DNA from: Pseudomonadota bacterium
GTDB lineage: Bacteria; Pseudomonadota; Gammaproteobacteria; Xanthomonadales; Xanthomonadaceae
DNA length: 64,000 bases
Direction of reading: 5' to 3'
Assembly: GCA_023430045.1 (NCBI GenBank)
Contig: JAEZCF010000135.1
Span: 1-64,000, forward strand
Shown: positions 16,566 to 24,132 of the stretch, piece after piece
Position numbering within the stretch: the stretch's first letter is position 1
How the letters are laid out: every line of letters begins with the position of its first letter
Program-made: the position numbers and the translations under genes
Notes under the pieces: generated by a model
What the model was told of the DNA's origin: nothing
The model's database searches: none
Seen by the model: the letters and a program-made list of their open reading frames with translations, nothing else

Positions 16566-16604
16566 TCTTCAGCTCCACCGTCTGCATCTACAAGGAGCCG
16601 TCCC

Positions 16605-17336
16605 ATTCGTACTTGCTTCCCTCCTGCCGTTCGCGCCATCCCTGCCGCAGTGGCACTGGCGCTGGCATTGACGTGCGGCGGCGTGGCCAGCGCCAAGGAT
16701 GTACCTGCGCAACCGGCTGCCGCCGTTGATGAGCTCCCGGCTGACCAGCGCGTGTCCGAGACGATGATCGAACTGGCTGGTTGGATCGTTGCAAGCAAGG
16801 ACAGCCAGGGCTATCCGTTCGCCATCATGGACAAGGCTGCTGCCCAGATCCTGGTCTTCGGCAGCAACGGCAAGCTGCGCGGCGCAGCGCCGGCTTTGTT
16901 TGGTTCGGCCATCGGCGATCATTCGGCGCCCGGCGTTGCCAAGCTGGCGCTGAGTGCGATTCCGGGCCACGACCGCACCACGCCCGCGGGCCGCTTCGTA
17001 GGCGGCTACGGCCCGTCCGTCGACGCGGGACGCGTGCTGTGGGTGGACTACGATTCGGCCGTTTCGCTGCATCCGCTGCCGCCGGGTGCCAAGACCGAGA
17101 AGCGCGCCGAACGGCTTGCCTCCGCCTCGCCGGACGACAACCGTGTCACCCACGGCTGCATCAACGTCTCGCCCGGCTTCTACGAGCAGATCGTGCATTC
17201 CACGTTCGAGAAGGGCGGCGTGTTCTATGTTCTTCCGGACAAGGACTCGATCGCCGAGACCTTCCCGGAATTCGCGCAGAGCCGCAAGGATGGGCACGGC
17301 GACGAGAAGAACGGCGTGCAGCACGCCGGCCGGTGA
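16605..17336 (+). CDS. L,D-transpeptidase-like secreted protein, probable ATT start
   Basis: The catalytic-type motif THGCINVSPGFYEQIV (Cys of the HGCI motif) near residue 180, with TTPAGRFVGGYG and VLWVDYDSAVSLHPLPPG upstream, identify a YkuD-type L,D-transpeptidase-like fold acting on periplasmic peptidoglycan. The signal peptide reads RTCFPPAVRAIPAAVALALA and ends VASA. No ATG, GTG or TTG suits it: the upstream GTG (16542) lies in the hairpin and adds 21 odd residues. An ATT at 16605 is seven bases after a perfect AAGGAG, so I place the start there (243 residues). It may attach the Lpp-like lipoprotein to peptidoglycan. Confidence 0.75.
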   Translation: MRTCFPPAVRAIPAAVALALALTCGGVASAKDVPAQPAAAVDELPADQRVSETMIELAGWIVASKDSQGYPFAIMDKAAAQILVFGSNGKLRGAAPALFGSAIGDHSAPGVAKLALSAIPGHDRTTPAGRFVGGYGPSVDAGRVLWVDYDSAVSLHPLPPGAKTEKRAERLASASPDDNRVTHGCINVSPGFYEQIVHSTFEKGGVFYVLPDKDSIAETFPEFAQSRKDGHGDEKNGVQHAGR

Positions 17337-17372
17337 AGACGGTCATCTCCACCGGCACTCGCCGGCATCCGC

Positions 17373-18407
17373 TCAGCGCTGGCCCGACAACTCCTCGCGG
17401 ATGATCTGCGCACCTGCGCTGAGAGCACGCAGCTTGCCCCTGGCCACCTCACGCGCCAGCGGTGCCATGCCGCAGTTTGTGCTGGGGTAGAGCTTGTCGG
17501 CATCCACGAACTGCAGCGCCTTGCGCAGGGTGTTGGCCACTTCTTCAGGCGTTTCCACCGTGGTGGAGGCGACGTCGATGGCACCCACCATCACCTTCTT
17601 GCCGCGCACCAGCTCGATCAGGTCAATTGGCACGTGCGAGTTGTGGCATTCCAGCGAGATGATGTCGATGCTGGATTTCTGCAGCTTCGGGAAGGACTCT
17701 TCATACTGCCGCCATTCCGATCCCAGCGTCTGCTTCCAGTCGGTGTTCGCCTTGATGCCGTAGCCGTAGCAGATATGCACCGCGGTTTCGCACTTGAGCC
17801 CTTCGACGGCGCGCTCCAGCGCGGCCACGCCCCAATCGTTCACGTCGTCGAAGAACACATTGAAGGCCGGCTCATCGAACTGGATGATGTCGACACCGGC
17901 CGCCTCCAGCTCCTTTGCTTCCTCGTTGAGGATTCTGGCGAACTCCCATGCCAGCTTTTCGCGGCTTTTGTAGTGGGCGTCGTACAGCGTGTCGATCATG
18001 GTCATCGGGCCGGGCAGGGCCCACTTGATCGGCTGCGTGGTCTGCCTGCGCAGGAACTTCGCATCTTCGACGAACACCGGATTCGGCCGGCCCACCGCGC
18101 CCACCACCGTAGGGACGCTGGCGTCGTAGCGGTTGCGGATACGGATGGTTTCGCGCTTTTCGAAATCGACACCGCTGAGCTGCTCGATGAACGTGGTGAC
18201 GAAATGCTGCCGGGTCTGCTCGCCGTCACTGACGATATCGATGCCGGCGTGCTGCTGTTCCTGCAGGGACAGGCGCAGGGCGTCCTGCTTGCCTTCGATC
18301 AGTGCTTCATCCTGCAGTTTCCAGGGCGACCAGAGCTTCTCGGGCTCGGCCAGCCAGGAGGGCTTGGGCAGGCTGCCGGCGGTGGAGGTGGGCAGTAGTG
18401 TCTTCAT
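17373..18407 (-). CDS. mesD: Folate-independent core methionine synthase (MesD type)
   Basis: The 344-residue protein is only the C-terminal, catalytic half of MetE. It has zinc-site sequences DEPAFNVFFDDVNDWG, VHICYGYG and STNCGMAPL, and lacks the N-terminal folate-binding half of a full MetE. It is preceded in the operon by a DUF1852 gene, the mark of the MesD/MesX system described by Price, Deutschbauer and Arkin, in which core synthases make methionine from a methyl donor other than methyltetrahydrofolate polyglutamate and need oxygen and MesX. The start at 18407 begins MKTLLPTSTAGSLPKPSWLA. Symbol is by family and context. Confidence 0.87.
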   Translation of the reverse strand: MKTLLPTSTAGSLPKPSWLAEPEKLWSPWKLQDEALIEGKQDALRLSLQEQQHAGIDIVSDGEQTRQHFVTTFIEQLSGVDFEKRETIRIRNRYDASVPTVVGAVGRPNPVFVEDAKFLRRQTTQPIKWALPGPMTMIDTLYDAHYKSREKLAWEFARILNEEAKELEAAGVDIIQFDEPAFNVFFDDVNDWGVAALERAVEGLKCETAVHICYGYGIKANTDWKQTLGSEWRQYEESFPKLQKSSIDIISLECHNSHVPIDLIELVRGKKVMVGAIDVASTTVETPEEVANTLRKALQFVDADKLYPSTNCGMAPLAREVARGKLRALSAGAQIIREELSGQR

Positions 18408-18451
18408 CGTTGGTGAGTCTGTATCCGGTTGGCGAACGGGGGATCGACGGA

Positions 18452-19429
18452 TCAGCGGGCAGCCCACTGCTCAAGCACGTTCCTGTACGGCTTGATGAAG
18501 TGTTCTTCGGTGAACTTTCCCTGCTTGACGGCAAGCTGGCTGCGCTCTTCGCGGTCGTAGACGATACGGGTGGATGAGTAGTCCTGGTGCTTCAGACTGG
18601 GCTGGTAGACCTTGCCGGCTACGGAATTGGCGTTGTAGATCTCCGGACGGTAGATCTTCTGGAACGCTTCCATCGTGCTGATGGTGCCGATCAGTTCCAG
18701 GTTCGAGTAATCGCCCAGCAGGTCGCCCTGGAAGTAGAACGCCAGCGGCGCAACGCTGCCCGGTGGCATGAAATAGCGCACCTGCAGCCCCATCTTTTCA
18801 AAGTACTGGTCGGTCGGGGAAAACTCGCCTTGCCGGTACTCCACACCCAGGATGGGGTGGTGGTTTTCGGTGCGGCTGTAGGTCTTGCTGCTGGAGACGC
18901 TGATGCAGATGACCGGCGCTTTGCTGAAGTTCGCACGGTAGGCGTCCGATTCCAGGAAATGCCTGAACAGCTTGCCATGCAGATCGCCGAACCCGTCCGG
19001 AATGCCGAAGGTGGGCTTGCCTTCGTTGCTGGCGGGCAGCACGACGCTGAAATCGTAGTCGCGGACGTAGGAAGAGAAATTGTTGCCGACGATGCCTTCG
19101 GTGCGGGCGCCGGTGTGCGTGTCGACGATGGTCGGCCTCAGGACTTCGATCAGCGGGAACGAATCACTGCTGTCGCTGCCCTCGATGTGCATCTCGACAG
19201 AGATGATGTCCAGCTCGACGGCATAACGATCCGCGCTCGGATTGTCCCAGTGCGCCAGGTCGTTGAAGCGGTTGTTGATCATTCCGAGCGTGTTGCGCAG
19301 GTTCTGCTGGCGCGACTCACCCCGGGCCAGGTTGGCGAAGTTGGTGGTGATGCGCGTCCCGTCAGCCGGCTGGTAGTTCTCGTTGAAGGGAATGCGGGTG
19401 ATGCTGAAGGTGAAGGTGTTGTGGGTCAT
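18452..19429 (-). CDS. mesX: DUF1852 protein, MesD partner
   Basis: A 325-residue protein starting MTHNTFTFSITRIPFNENYQ, with THTGARTEGIVGNNFSSYVR, FGIPDGFGDLHGKLFRHFLE and SSSKTYSRTENHHPILGVEY. These match DUF1852, the family named MesX because it is required with the core methionine synthase MesD. Its biochemical role is unsettled; an oxygen-dependent step that supplies the methyl donor has been suggested. It lies 44 bases upstream of mesD and about 100 bases downstream of an FMN reductase, fitting an oxygen and reduced-flavin requirement. No signal peptide, so cytoplasmic. Confidence 0.88.
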   Translation of the reverse strand: MTHNTFTFSITRIPFNENYQPADGTRITTNFANLARGESRQQNLRNTLGMINNRFNDLAHWDNPSADRYAVELDIISVEMHIEGSDSSDSFPLIEVLRPTIVDTHTGARTEGIVGNNFSSYVRDYDFSVVLPASNEGKPTFGIPDGFGDLHGKLFRHFLESDAYRANFSKAPVICISVSSSKTYSRTENHHPILGVEYRQGEFSPTDQYFEKMGLQVRYFMPPGSVAPLAFYFQGDLLGDYSNLELIGTISTMEAFQKIYRPEIYNANSVAGKVYQPSLKHQDYSSTRIVYDREERSQLAVKQGKFTEEHFIKPYRNVLEQWAAR

Positions 19430-19534
19430 GGCCTGCGTTTCCGGCTGGCGGGATGGCATCCAAATGCAGGTCGATCGCATTCGGCATTCAGGGGTGTCCG
19501 GTTTTGCCGCAGTGGCACTGCGGGGGCGCCTGCG

Positions 19535-20116
19535 TCAGGCGGCAACCCCGTCTGCGGCGGGGAGCGTCGCTGCACGGCGGGGCAGCGCAAGCAACGGCAT
19601 CGCCCGCTGCACCGCCAGCCGCGCCCGTTGCACCAGACCGTGGTCATGCACGCGACCGTCTGCGAAATCCTTGTCGGTTGCGTATACGCCCAGCGGCAAG
19701 GTGCGGGCCTGGAAGAAGCTGAAGAGCGGGCGCAGCTGGTGGTCGATCACCAGCGCATGGCGCTCGCTGCCGCCGGTGGCGGCCAGCAGGATGGGCGTGT
19801 CGACCAGGGCGTCCTGGTCGATGAAGTCGAAGAAGTGCTTGAACAGGCCCGTGTAGGAGCCACGGTAGACCGGCGTGGCCACTACCAGCACGTCGGCCTG
19901 TTCGACAGCGGCAAGTTGTCTTTCCACGGTATCGGGCAGTTGCGAGCGCCAGAGCGCGCCCGCCAGTTGCGGAGCCAGCTGGCCCAGCTCGACCAGATGG
20001 GGCTCGCACGGGATGTGCTCGCCGATCAGATCCAGCAGGTGCTCGGCGAGGGTGGCGGCCCGGGAGGGGCGCTGCAGTCCACCGGACACGGCGACGATAC
20101 GAAGGGGGCGGGTCAT
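19535..20116 (-). CDS. NADPH-dependent FMN reductase (MsuE/SsuE-like)
   Basis: A 193-residue flavodoxin-fold reductase: RIVAVSGGLQRPSRAATLAE is the phosphate-binding opening, ADVLVVATPVYRGSYTGLFK is the classic flavin-contact segment, and HFFDFIDQDALVDTPILLAA follows. MsuE and SsuE supply reduced FMN to two-component monooxygenases for organosulfur use. Here it is the first gene of the minus-strand operon with mesX and mesD, so it may feed reduced flavin to MesX. The start at 20116 (MTRPLRIV) was taken over the upstream extension because it begins the first beta strand. Confidence 0.88.
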   Translation of the reverse strand: MTRPLRIVAVSGGLQRPSRAATLAEHLLDLIGEHIPCEPHLVELGQLAPQLAGALWRSQLPDTVERQLAAVEQADVLVVATPVYRGSYTGLFKHFFDFIDQDALVDTPILLAATGGSERHALVIDHQLRPLFSFFQARTLPLGVYATDKDFADGRVHDHGLVQRARLAVQRAMPLLALPRRAATLPAADGVAA

Positions 20117-20234
20117 TGCTTGGCTTTCAACAAAAGGGGGGCTCCTGCTGGGGGACTGCCGGGGCGGCGTGCCGCAGGTCCGGCTGGCAGGCAACCGGAG
20201 GTATTGATCGATGCTAGCTACGGTTGTCCATGAC

Positions 20235-20249
20235 GTAAAATGGTTTTAC
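20235..20249. promoter_or_regulatory. Palindrome in the divergent methionine-locus promoter
   Basis: GTAAAAtggTTTTAC, a perfect 6-base-arm palindrome between the divergent FMN reductase and LysR-type regulator genes, the usual place for regulator binding. Confidence 0.5.
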
Positions 20250-20261
20250 TTCACACATCCA

Positions 20262-20274
20262 TGAGTGGAATTCA
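20262..20274 (+). promoter_or_regulatory. MetR-like binding site
   Basis: TGAGTGGAATTCA differs in one position from the MetR consensus TGAA-N5-TTCA. It lies six bases before the regulator's start codon, suggesting autorepression. Confidence 0.45.
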
Positions 20275-20279
20275 TCGTC

Positions 20280-21194
20280 ATGCTGGAACGAATCCACCTG
20301 AGCATCGTGCAGCAGGTCGAGCAGCAGGGGTCGCTCACGGCTGCCGCCGGCGTGCTGAATCTGACCCAGTCGGCCTTGAGCCACAGCATGAAGAAGCTGG
20401 AGCAGCAGCTGGGCACCCACGTCTGGCTGCGCGAAGGCCGCAGCCTGCGCCTGACCCAGGCCGGCCAGTACCTGCTGGCGGTGGCCAACCGGGTGCTGCC
20501 CCAGCTGGACCTGGCCGAGGAGCGCCTGGGCCAGTTCGCACAGGGCGAGCGCGGCGCGTTGCGCATCGGCATGGAATGCCACCCCTGCTACCAGTGGCTG
20601 CTCAAGATCGTCTCTCCGTATCTGGCCGCCTGGCCCGACGTGGACGTGGACGTCAAGCAGAAGTTCCAGTTCGGCGGCATCGGCGCCTTGTTCGGCTATG
20701 AGATCGACCTGCTGGTCACGCCCGACCCGCTGTTGAAGCCGGGGCTGACCTTCGTCCCTGTCTTCGACTATGAGCAGGTGCTGGTGGTGGCCAGGAGCCA
20801 CGCCCTGGCATCGGTGGACTGGGTGGAGCCACGCCAGCTCACCCAGGAAATACTCATCAGCTACCCGGTGCCGTTCGAGCGCCTGGATATCTACAACCAG
20901 TTCCTGCTGCCGGCCGGGGTGACGCCCCGGCGCCACAAGACCATTGAAACCACGGACATCATGATGCAGATGGTGGCGAGCGGCCGCGGCGTGGCCGCCA
21001 TGCCGCGCTGGCTGGTGGAAGAATATGCCGCCAGGATGGAGGTGGTGCCCGTGCGTCTGGGCGCGCGCGGCATCCCCAAGCAGATCTACCTGGGCGCGCG
21101 TGAAGCGGATACCGCCATCGACTACCTGCAGGCCTTCATCGCCCTGGCGCAGCGCAGCTCCGCCAGTGCTGGCACCGTGCGCGGAGCTGGCTGA
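20280..21194 (+). CDS. LysR-family regulator, MetR type
   Basis: A 304-residue LysR-type regulator. The N-terminal winged helix reads MLERIHLSIVQQVEQQGSLT, then LNLTQSALSHSMKKLEQQLG, close to MetR, which senses homocysteine and activates methionine genes. The effector domain contains GMECHPCYQWL and the segment VDVDVKQKFQFGGIGALFGY, also seen in MetR. It is divergent from the FMN reductase-mesX-mesD operon and coupled by a one-base overlap to the MetF-like gene, so both units are probable targets. The ATG at 20280 is used rather than the in-frame GTG at 20265, which lies in the possible operator. Confidence 0.88.
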   Translation: MLERIHLSIVQQVEQQGSLTAAAGVLNLTQSALSHSMKKLEQQLGTHVWLREGRSLRLTQAGQYLLAVANRVLPQLDLAEERLGQFAQGERGALRIGMECHPCYQWLLKIVSPYLAAWPDVDVDVKQKFQFGGIGALFGYEIDLLVTPDPLLKPGLTFVPVFDYEQVLVVARSHALASVDWVEPRQLTQEILISYPVPFERLDIYNQFLLPAGVTPRRHKTIETTDIMMQMVASGRGVAAMPRWLVEEYAARMEVVPVRLGARGIPKQIYLGAREADTAIDYLQAFIALAQRSSASAGTVRGAG

Positions 21195-22102
21195 TGGCCG
21201 TCGGCCCAGGCCCCGTGGGGCCGCCGTTCCCGGGCCCTGCCGAAGGCTCCCGGCGCGCGCGCGCCTTCATCAACGCCTGTTCGTGGGAAGCAGGTGCGAA
21301 GGCGATGCCGGCGCTGCGTGCGGAGGCCGTCCGCATTCCGCGCGGGAGCACGGTCTCCATTCCCTACCTGGCGAGCGAGGACGACCAGGCGCGCCTGGCG
21401 GCGGCACGCACGGTGCGCGAGCTGGGTTTCGAGCCGATGCCACACCTTTCGGCGCGACGCATCGGCTCGCGGGCGGTGCTTGAGGGCTTCATCCACCGTG
21501 CTGTCAGCGAAGCCGGGGTCCAGCAATGTCTGCTGATCGCCGGCGATCTGCCCACACCTGCCGGGCCGTTCGCTGATAGTGCGTCGATCATCGACAGCGG
21601 TGTTCTTGAGCGTTCCGGCATCAGGGTCGTCGGCGTGGCCGGGCATCCGCAGGCCCATCCGGTGATGACCAGCGCCGAGCGATGGCAGGTACTTGAACAC
21701 AAGTGCCGGGGGTTGGAGGAACGCGGTATCGCACCGTTGATCATCACCCAGTTCGCGTTCGATGCCGACAGTGTCCTGACGTGGTTGAACGCACTGCGCA
21801 GCCGCGGCATCGTCCATCCGGTGCGGATCGGTGTTCCAGGGCCTGCCAGCGTGGCGAGACTCGTACGCTATGCAGCAATGTGCGGCGTGGGTGCAAGCAC
21901 CGCGATGCTGTCCCGGTACGGCGTTTCGATCGGCCGGCTGCTCGGAACGGCCGGGCCGGATGTGTTCGTTGATCGTCTGGTGAGTGGATTGACGGACGCT
22001 CATGGCAAGGTCGGCCCGCACCTTTTTCCGTTCGGCGGCATCGCACAGACTCTGGACTGGATGGAGCGATACCGGATGCGTGCAGGTGCAGGCAGGCGAT
22101 GA
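21194..22102 (+). CDS. Methylenetetrahydrofolate reductase-like protein
   Basis: A 302-residue TIM-barrel protein of the MetF family. It has INACSWEAGAKAMPAL near the start, whose Glu may correspond to the catalytic Glu of the MetF SFEFFPP motif, MPHLSARRIGSRAVLEGF resembling the MetF HLTCR region, LLIAGDLPTPAGPFADSASI, and IRVVGVAGHPQAHPVM like the MetF AGYPExHP motif. It is shorter and more divergent than biosynthetic MetF. It overlaps the MetR-type gene by one base (TGATG). It may handle folate one-carbon units connected with mesD/mesX, or be a specialised reductase for another pathway; the methyl donor of this locus is unproven. Confidence 0.78.
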   Translation: MAVGPGPVGPPFPGPAEGSRRARAFINACSWEAGAKAMPALRAEAVRIPRGSTVSIPYLASEDDQARLAAARTVRELGFEPMPHLSARRIGSRAVLEGFIHRAVSEAGVQQCLLIAGDLPTPAGPFADSASIIDSGVLERSGIRVVGVAGHPQAHPVMTSAERWQVLEHKCRGLEERGIAPLIITQFAFDADSVLTWLNALRSRGIVHPVRIGVPGPASVARLVRYAAMCGVGASTAMLSRYGVSIGRLLGTAGPDVFVDRLVSGLTDAHGKVGPHLFPFGGIAQTLDWMERYRMRAGAGRR

Positions 22103-22317
22103 TGCGCTGGGCCAGGTCCTGTCAGGACATATCGCGCATCGGCCACGATGGTCGGCGGCCCCAGCCAGCCGCTGCGGCGCGTGGGATGGCCGGCGGATAC
22201 GCGCTACAGATTGGCGGCCCTGTGTGCCCTGTACGTGTAGCGGGGTGAGATGCTTTGGTGCCGCGGGCGATGAATGGATCGCTCCCGCTTCTTCGTTGTC
22301 TTGCCCAGGAACCAGTC

Positions 22318-22696
22318 ATGCTTCTAGACGTATCGCACGCGCCTCTGGTGTACATCCATGAGGAAGTGGAATCGCCGCCTTCTTTTTAAGAGCAGGTGCA
22401 GCAGCTGTTCGAAAAAGGTCAGCCTTTGTTTTGATTACCCACCACAAGGATCACGATCACTCGGATGAAACGCCGGATGATCGCCGCGAAAAGGCGCTCA
22501 TGTTCAAGAGGATCAAGTCACGCCTGACCACGTTCTGTCGCGGCATGGTGGTGGTTGAAGGCGATGAGCCCGTCTCTGCCCTGTCCGCATGATCGCCACC
22601 ACCGCAAGCAAGGCCTTTGGCTTTGCGGTGGTGTTCGCCGCTGACGACGAAGATGCGACCAGGCAGGGCAACCTGCTGCTGTCCAAGGCGCCATGA
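22318..22696 (+). pseudogene. Decayed small gene with a stop and frameshifts
   Basis: The frame opens well, with AGGA before ATG 22318 and MLLDVSHAPLVYIHEEVESP, then meets TAA at 22387. Coding character continues through QLFEKGQPLF, jumps frame near 22430 to ITHHKDHDHSDETPDDRREK and FKRIKSRLTTFCRGMVVVEG, and jumps again at 22589 to IATTASKAFGFAVVFAADDE. Joined, these pieces make one plausible cytoplasmic protein of about 120 residues. I do not recognise its family with confidence. At least one stop and two shifts mark it as dead. Confidence 0.65.
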
Positions 22697-22727
22697 TCGC
22701 CGGCTGTTGCCGTTGCGGAGGTTGGGG

Positions 22728-22823
22728 CACGCGCTGACGCCATCCCGTGAAGTTGAAACCTGTTTCGTCCTCGAAGCGACGACTCAGCGTTCGGCTGCTG
22801 ATCGCACCCCATTTGTCCTCCAT
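22728..22823 (-). pseudogene. Remnant of an AraC-family regulator
   Basis: On the minus strand WGAISSRTLSRRFEDETGFN followed by FTGWRQRV is the second helix-turn-helix of AraC-type regulators. The flanking codons do not continue the domain, so this is a gene scrap of about 32 codons. Confidence 0.6.
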
Positions 22824-23008
22824 GCATTGAGCTTTCGAACGCCACCAATCTGGACCGAATTGCACGGTTTCTGAAAGTTGATCAATGATCCGGAGCGCTA
22901 CGTTGAAGGAACATCTGCGGGCGACGGGACACCACCGGCGATTCAACATGAGGCTGCGAATGCATATTCATGCGTCACCTGACGGAATGACCGATTTCAA
23001 GGAAAACC

Positions 23009-23470
23009 ATGTCCAAAATGACAAGCGGAGTTGTATTCACCCTGCTCGCCTGTATTACCCAGGTGGCAGCCGCGCAAGATGCTCAACAACGTTCATTGGG
23101 CGGCTTCAAGCTGGTTTCAGAATCACTATCGGGCAATGCGTCGCTGGCCGGAGCTTCCCCCCGGCTGTCGCGCACTTACATGCTCGAAAATGGTGACTAC
23201 GTGGAGCTGGTCCATGGCATCAGGCCTGATGGCTCGCTGGAGCTCGATGCGTCGCAGCAGTCAGGGGATACCCTGTCCAGGCTCGACACCTACTGCTCAA
23301 GGATCGGTGGCGTGGCTTCGCGGACGGGCGTTGCTACGTTCTCGAGGGAAACCCGCACGCTGCTTTCCTGTACAGGAAGCAGCCCAGGCAGCCGTGCGAA
23401 GCAAGAAGAGCACGGCGCCTCTTTGCAGGCGCCCGCGTCACTCACTACTGGTGCGACCCCATCCATATGA
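23009..23470 (+). CDS. Secreted protein of unknown function
   Basis: A 153-residue protein I do not recognise. It begins MSKMTSGVVFTLLACITQVA and has a signal peptide ending AAAQ, then GGFKLVSESLSGNASLAG and LENGDYVELVHGIRPDGSLE. Two cysteines remain in the mature part (DTYCSRIG and LLSCTG) and could form a disulfide. The tail is Ser/Gly/Thr-rich. AAGGAAA precedes the ATG. It sits alone in a decayed region, and nothing in its neighbourhood hints at function. Confidence 0.55.
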   Translation: MSKMTSGVVFTLLACITQVAAAQDAQQRSLGGFKLVSESLSGNASLAGASPRLSRTYMLENGDYVELVHGIRPDGSLELDASQQSGDTLSRLDTYCSRIGGVASRTGVATFSRETRTLLSCTGSSPGSRAKQEEHGASLQAPASLTTGATPSI

Positions 23471-23547
23471 CGAGACGCGCGAGCAGGCGTGGCGACTTCA
23501 GGGGCTTGAAAAAGAAGGAACCGTGGCCGAATTTCGGCGAGGCAGAA

Positions 23548-24132
23548 TCACCGCGAGGCCACGGCTCCCTCACCCTTCTCCACGCGCGTCCACGCCCGTA
23601 ACCCCATCACCGCCAGCCCCACGAACACAACGTAAAGCGCTGCGGTTACATGCAGCGACTTGACTGCATACATCCCCACATACACCACATCCACCGCGAT
23701 CCACAGCCACCAGGCGGCCACATGCCGGCGTGCCTGCCACCACTGTGCCACCAGGCTCAGCGCGGCAAGCAGGGCATCCAGCCACGGCAGCGCCGCATCG
23801 GTGAATGTGTGCATGCCCGCCCCCAGCGCCACACCGCCCACCACGCCTATACCGAGATCGCGCAGCAGATGCCGTGACGCCAGCGGTGCGATATGGATGC
23901 GGCCATCCTGGCGTGCATGCGCGCGCCAGTTGATCCAGCCATACACCAGAAAGGCCGCGAATACGCCCTGCAGCAGCGCGTCCGAATACAGCCGTGCCTG
24001 CGTGAACACCAAGGCATACATCGCCACGGACACCAGGCCGGTCGGCCATGCCAGCAGCATCCGTCGCGTCATCAACCACACGCCCACGATGCTCAGCGCG
24101 GCGGCGGACCATTCCAGTACCGCCGCGTTCAT
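23548..24132 (-). CDS. PnuC-family transporter, probably for thiamine (PnuT)
   Basis: A 194-residue inner-membrane protein with about seven helices. It opens VLEWSAAALSIVGVWLMTRR and carries the PnuC hallmarks MLLAWPTGLVSVAMYALVFT, the Trp-rich LVYGWINWRAH and AQWWQARRHVAAWWLWIAVD with VVYVGMYAVKSL. PnuC proteins carry nicotinamide riboside, but members under TPP riboswitches (PnuT) are assigned to thiamine. Here the gene overlaps the stop of a TonB receptor (ATGA), and a TPP riboswitch heads the unit, so thiamine uptake across the inner membrane is the best reading. Confidence 0.87.
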   Translation of the reverse strand: MNAAVLEWSAAALSIVGVWLMTRRMLLAWPTGLVSVAMYALVFTQARLYSDALLQGVFAAFLVYGWINWRAHARQDGRIHIAPLASRHLLRDLGIGVVGGVALGAGMHTFTDAALPWLDALLAALSLVAQWWQARRHVAAWWLWIAVDVVYVGMYAVKSLHVTAALYVVFVGLAVMGLRAWTRVEKGEGAVASR

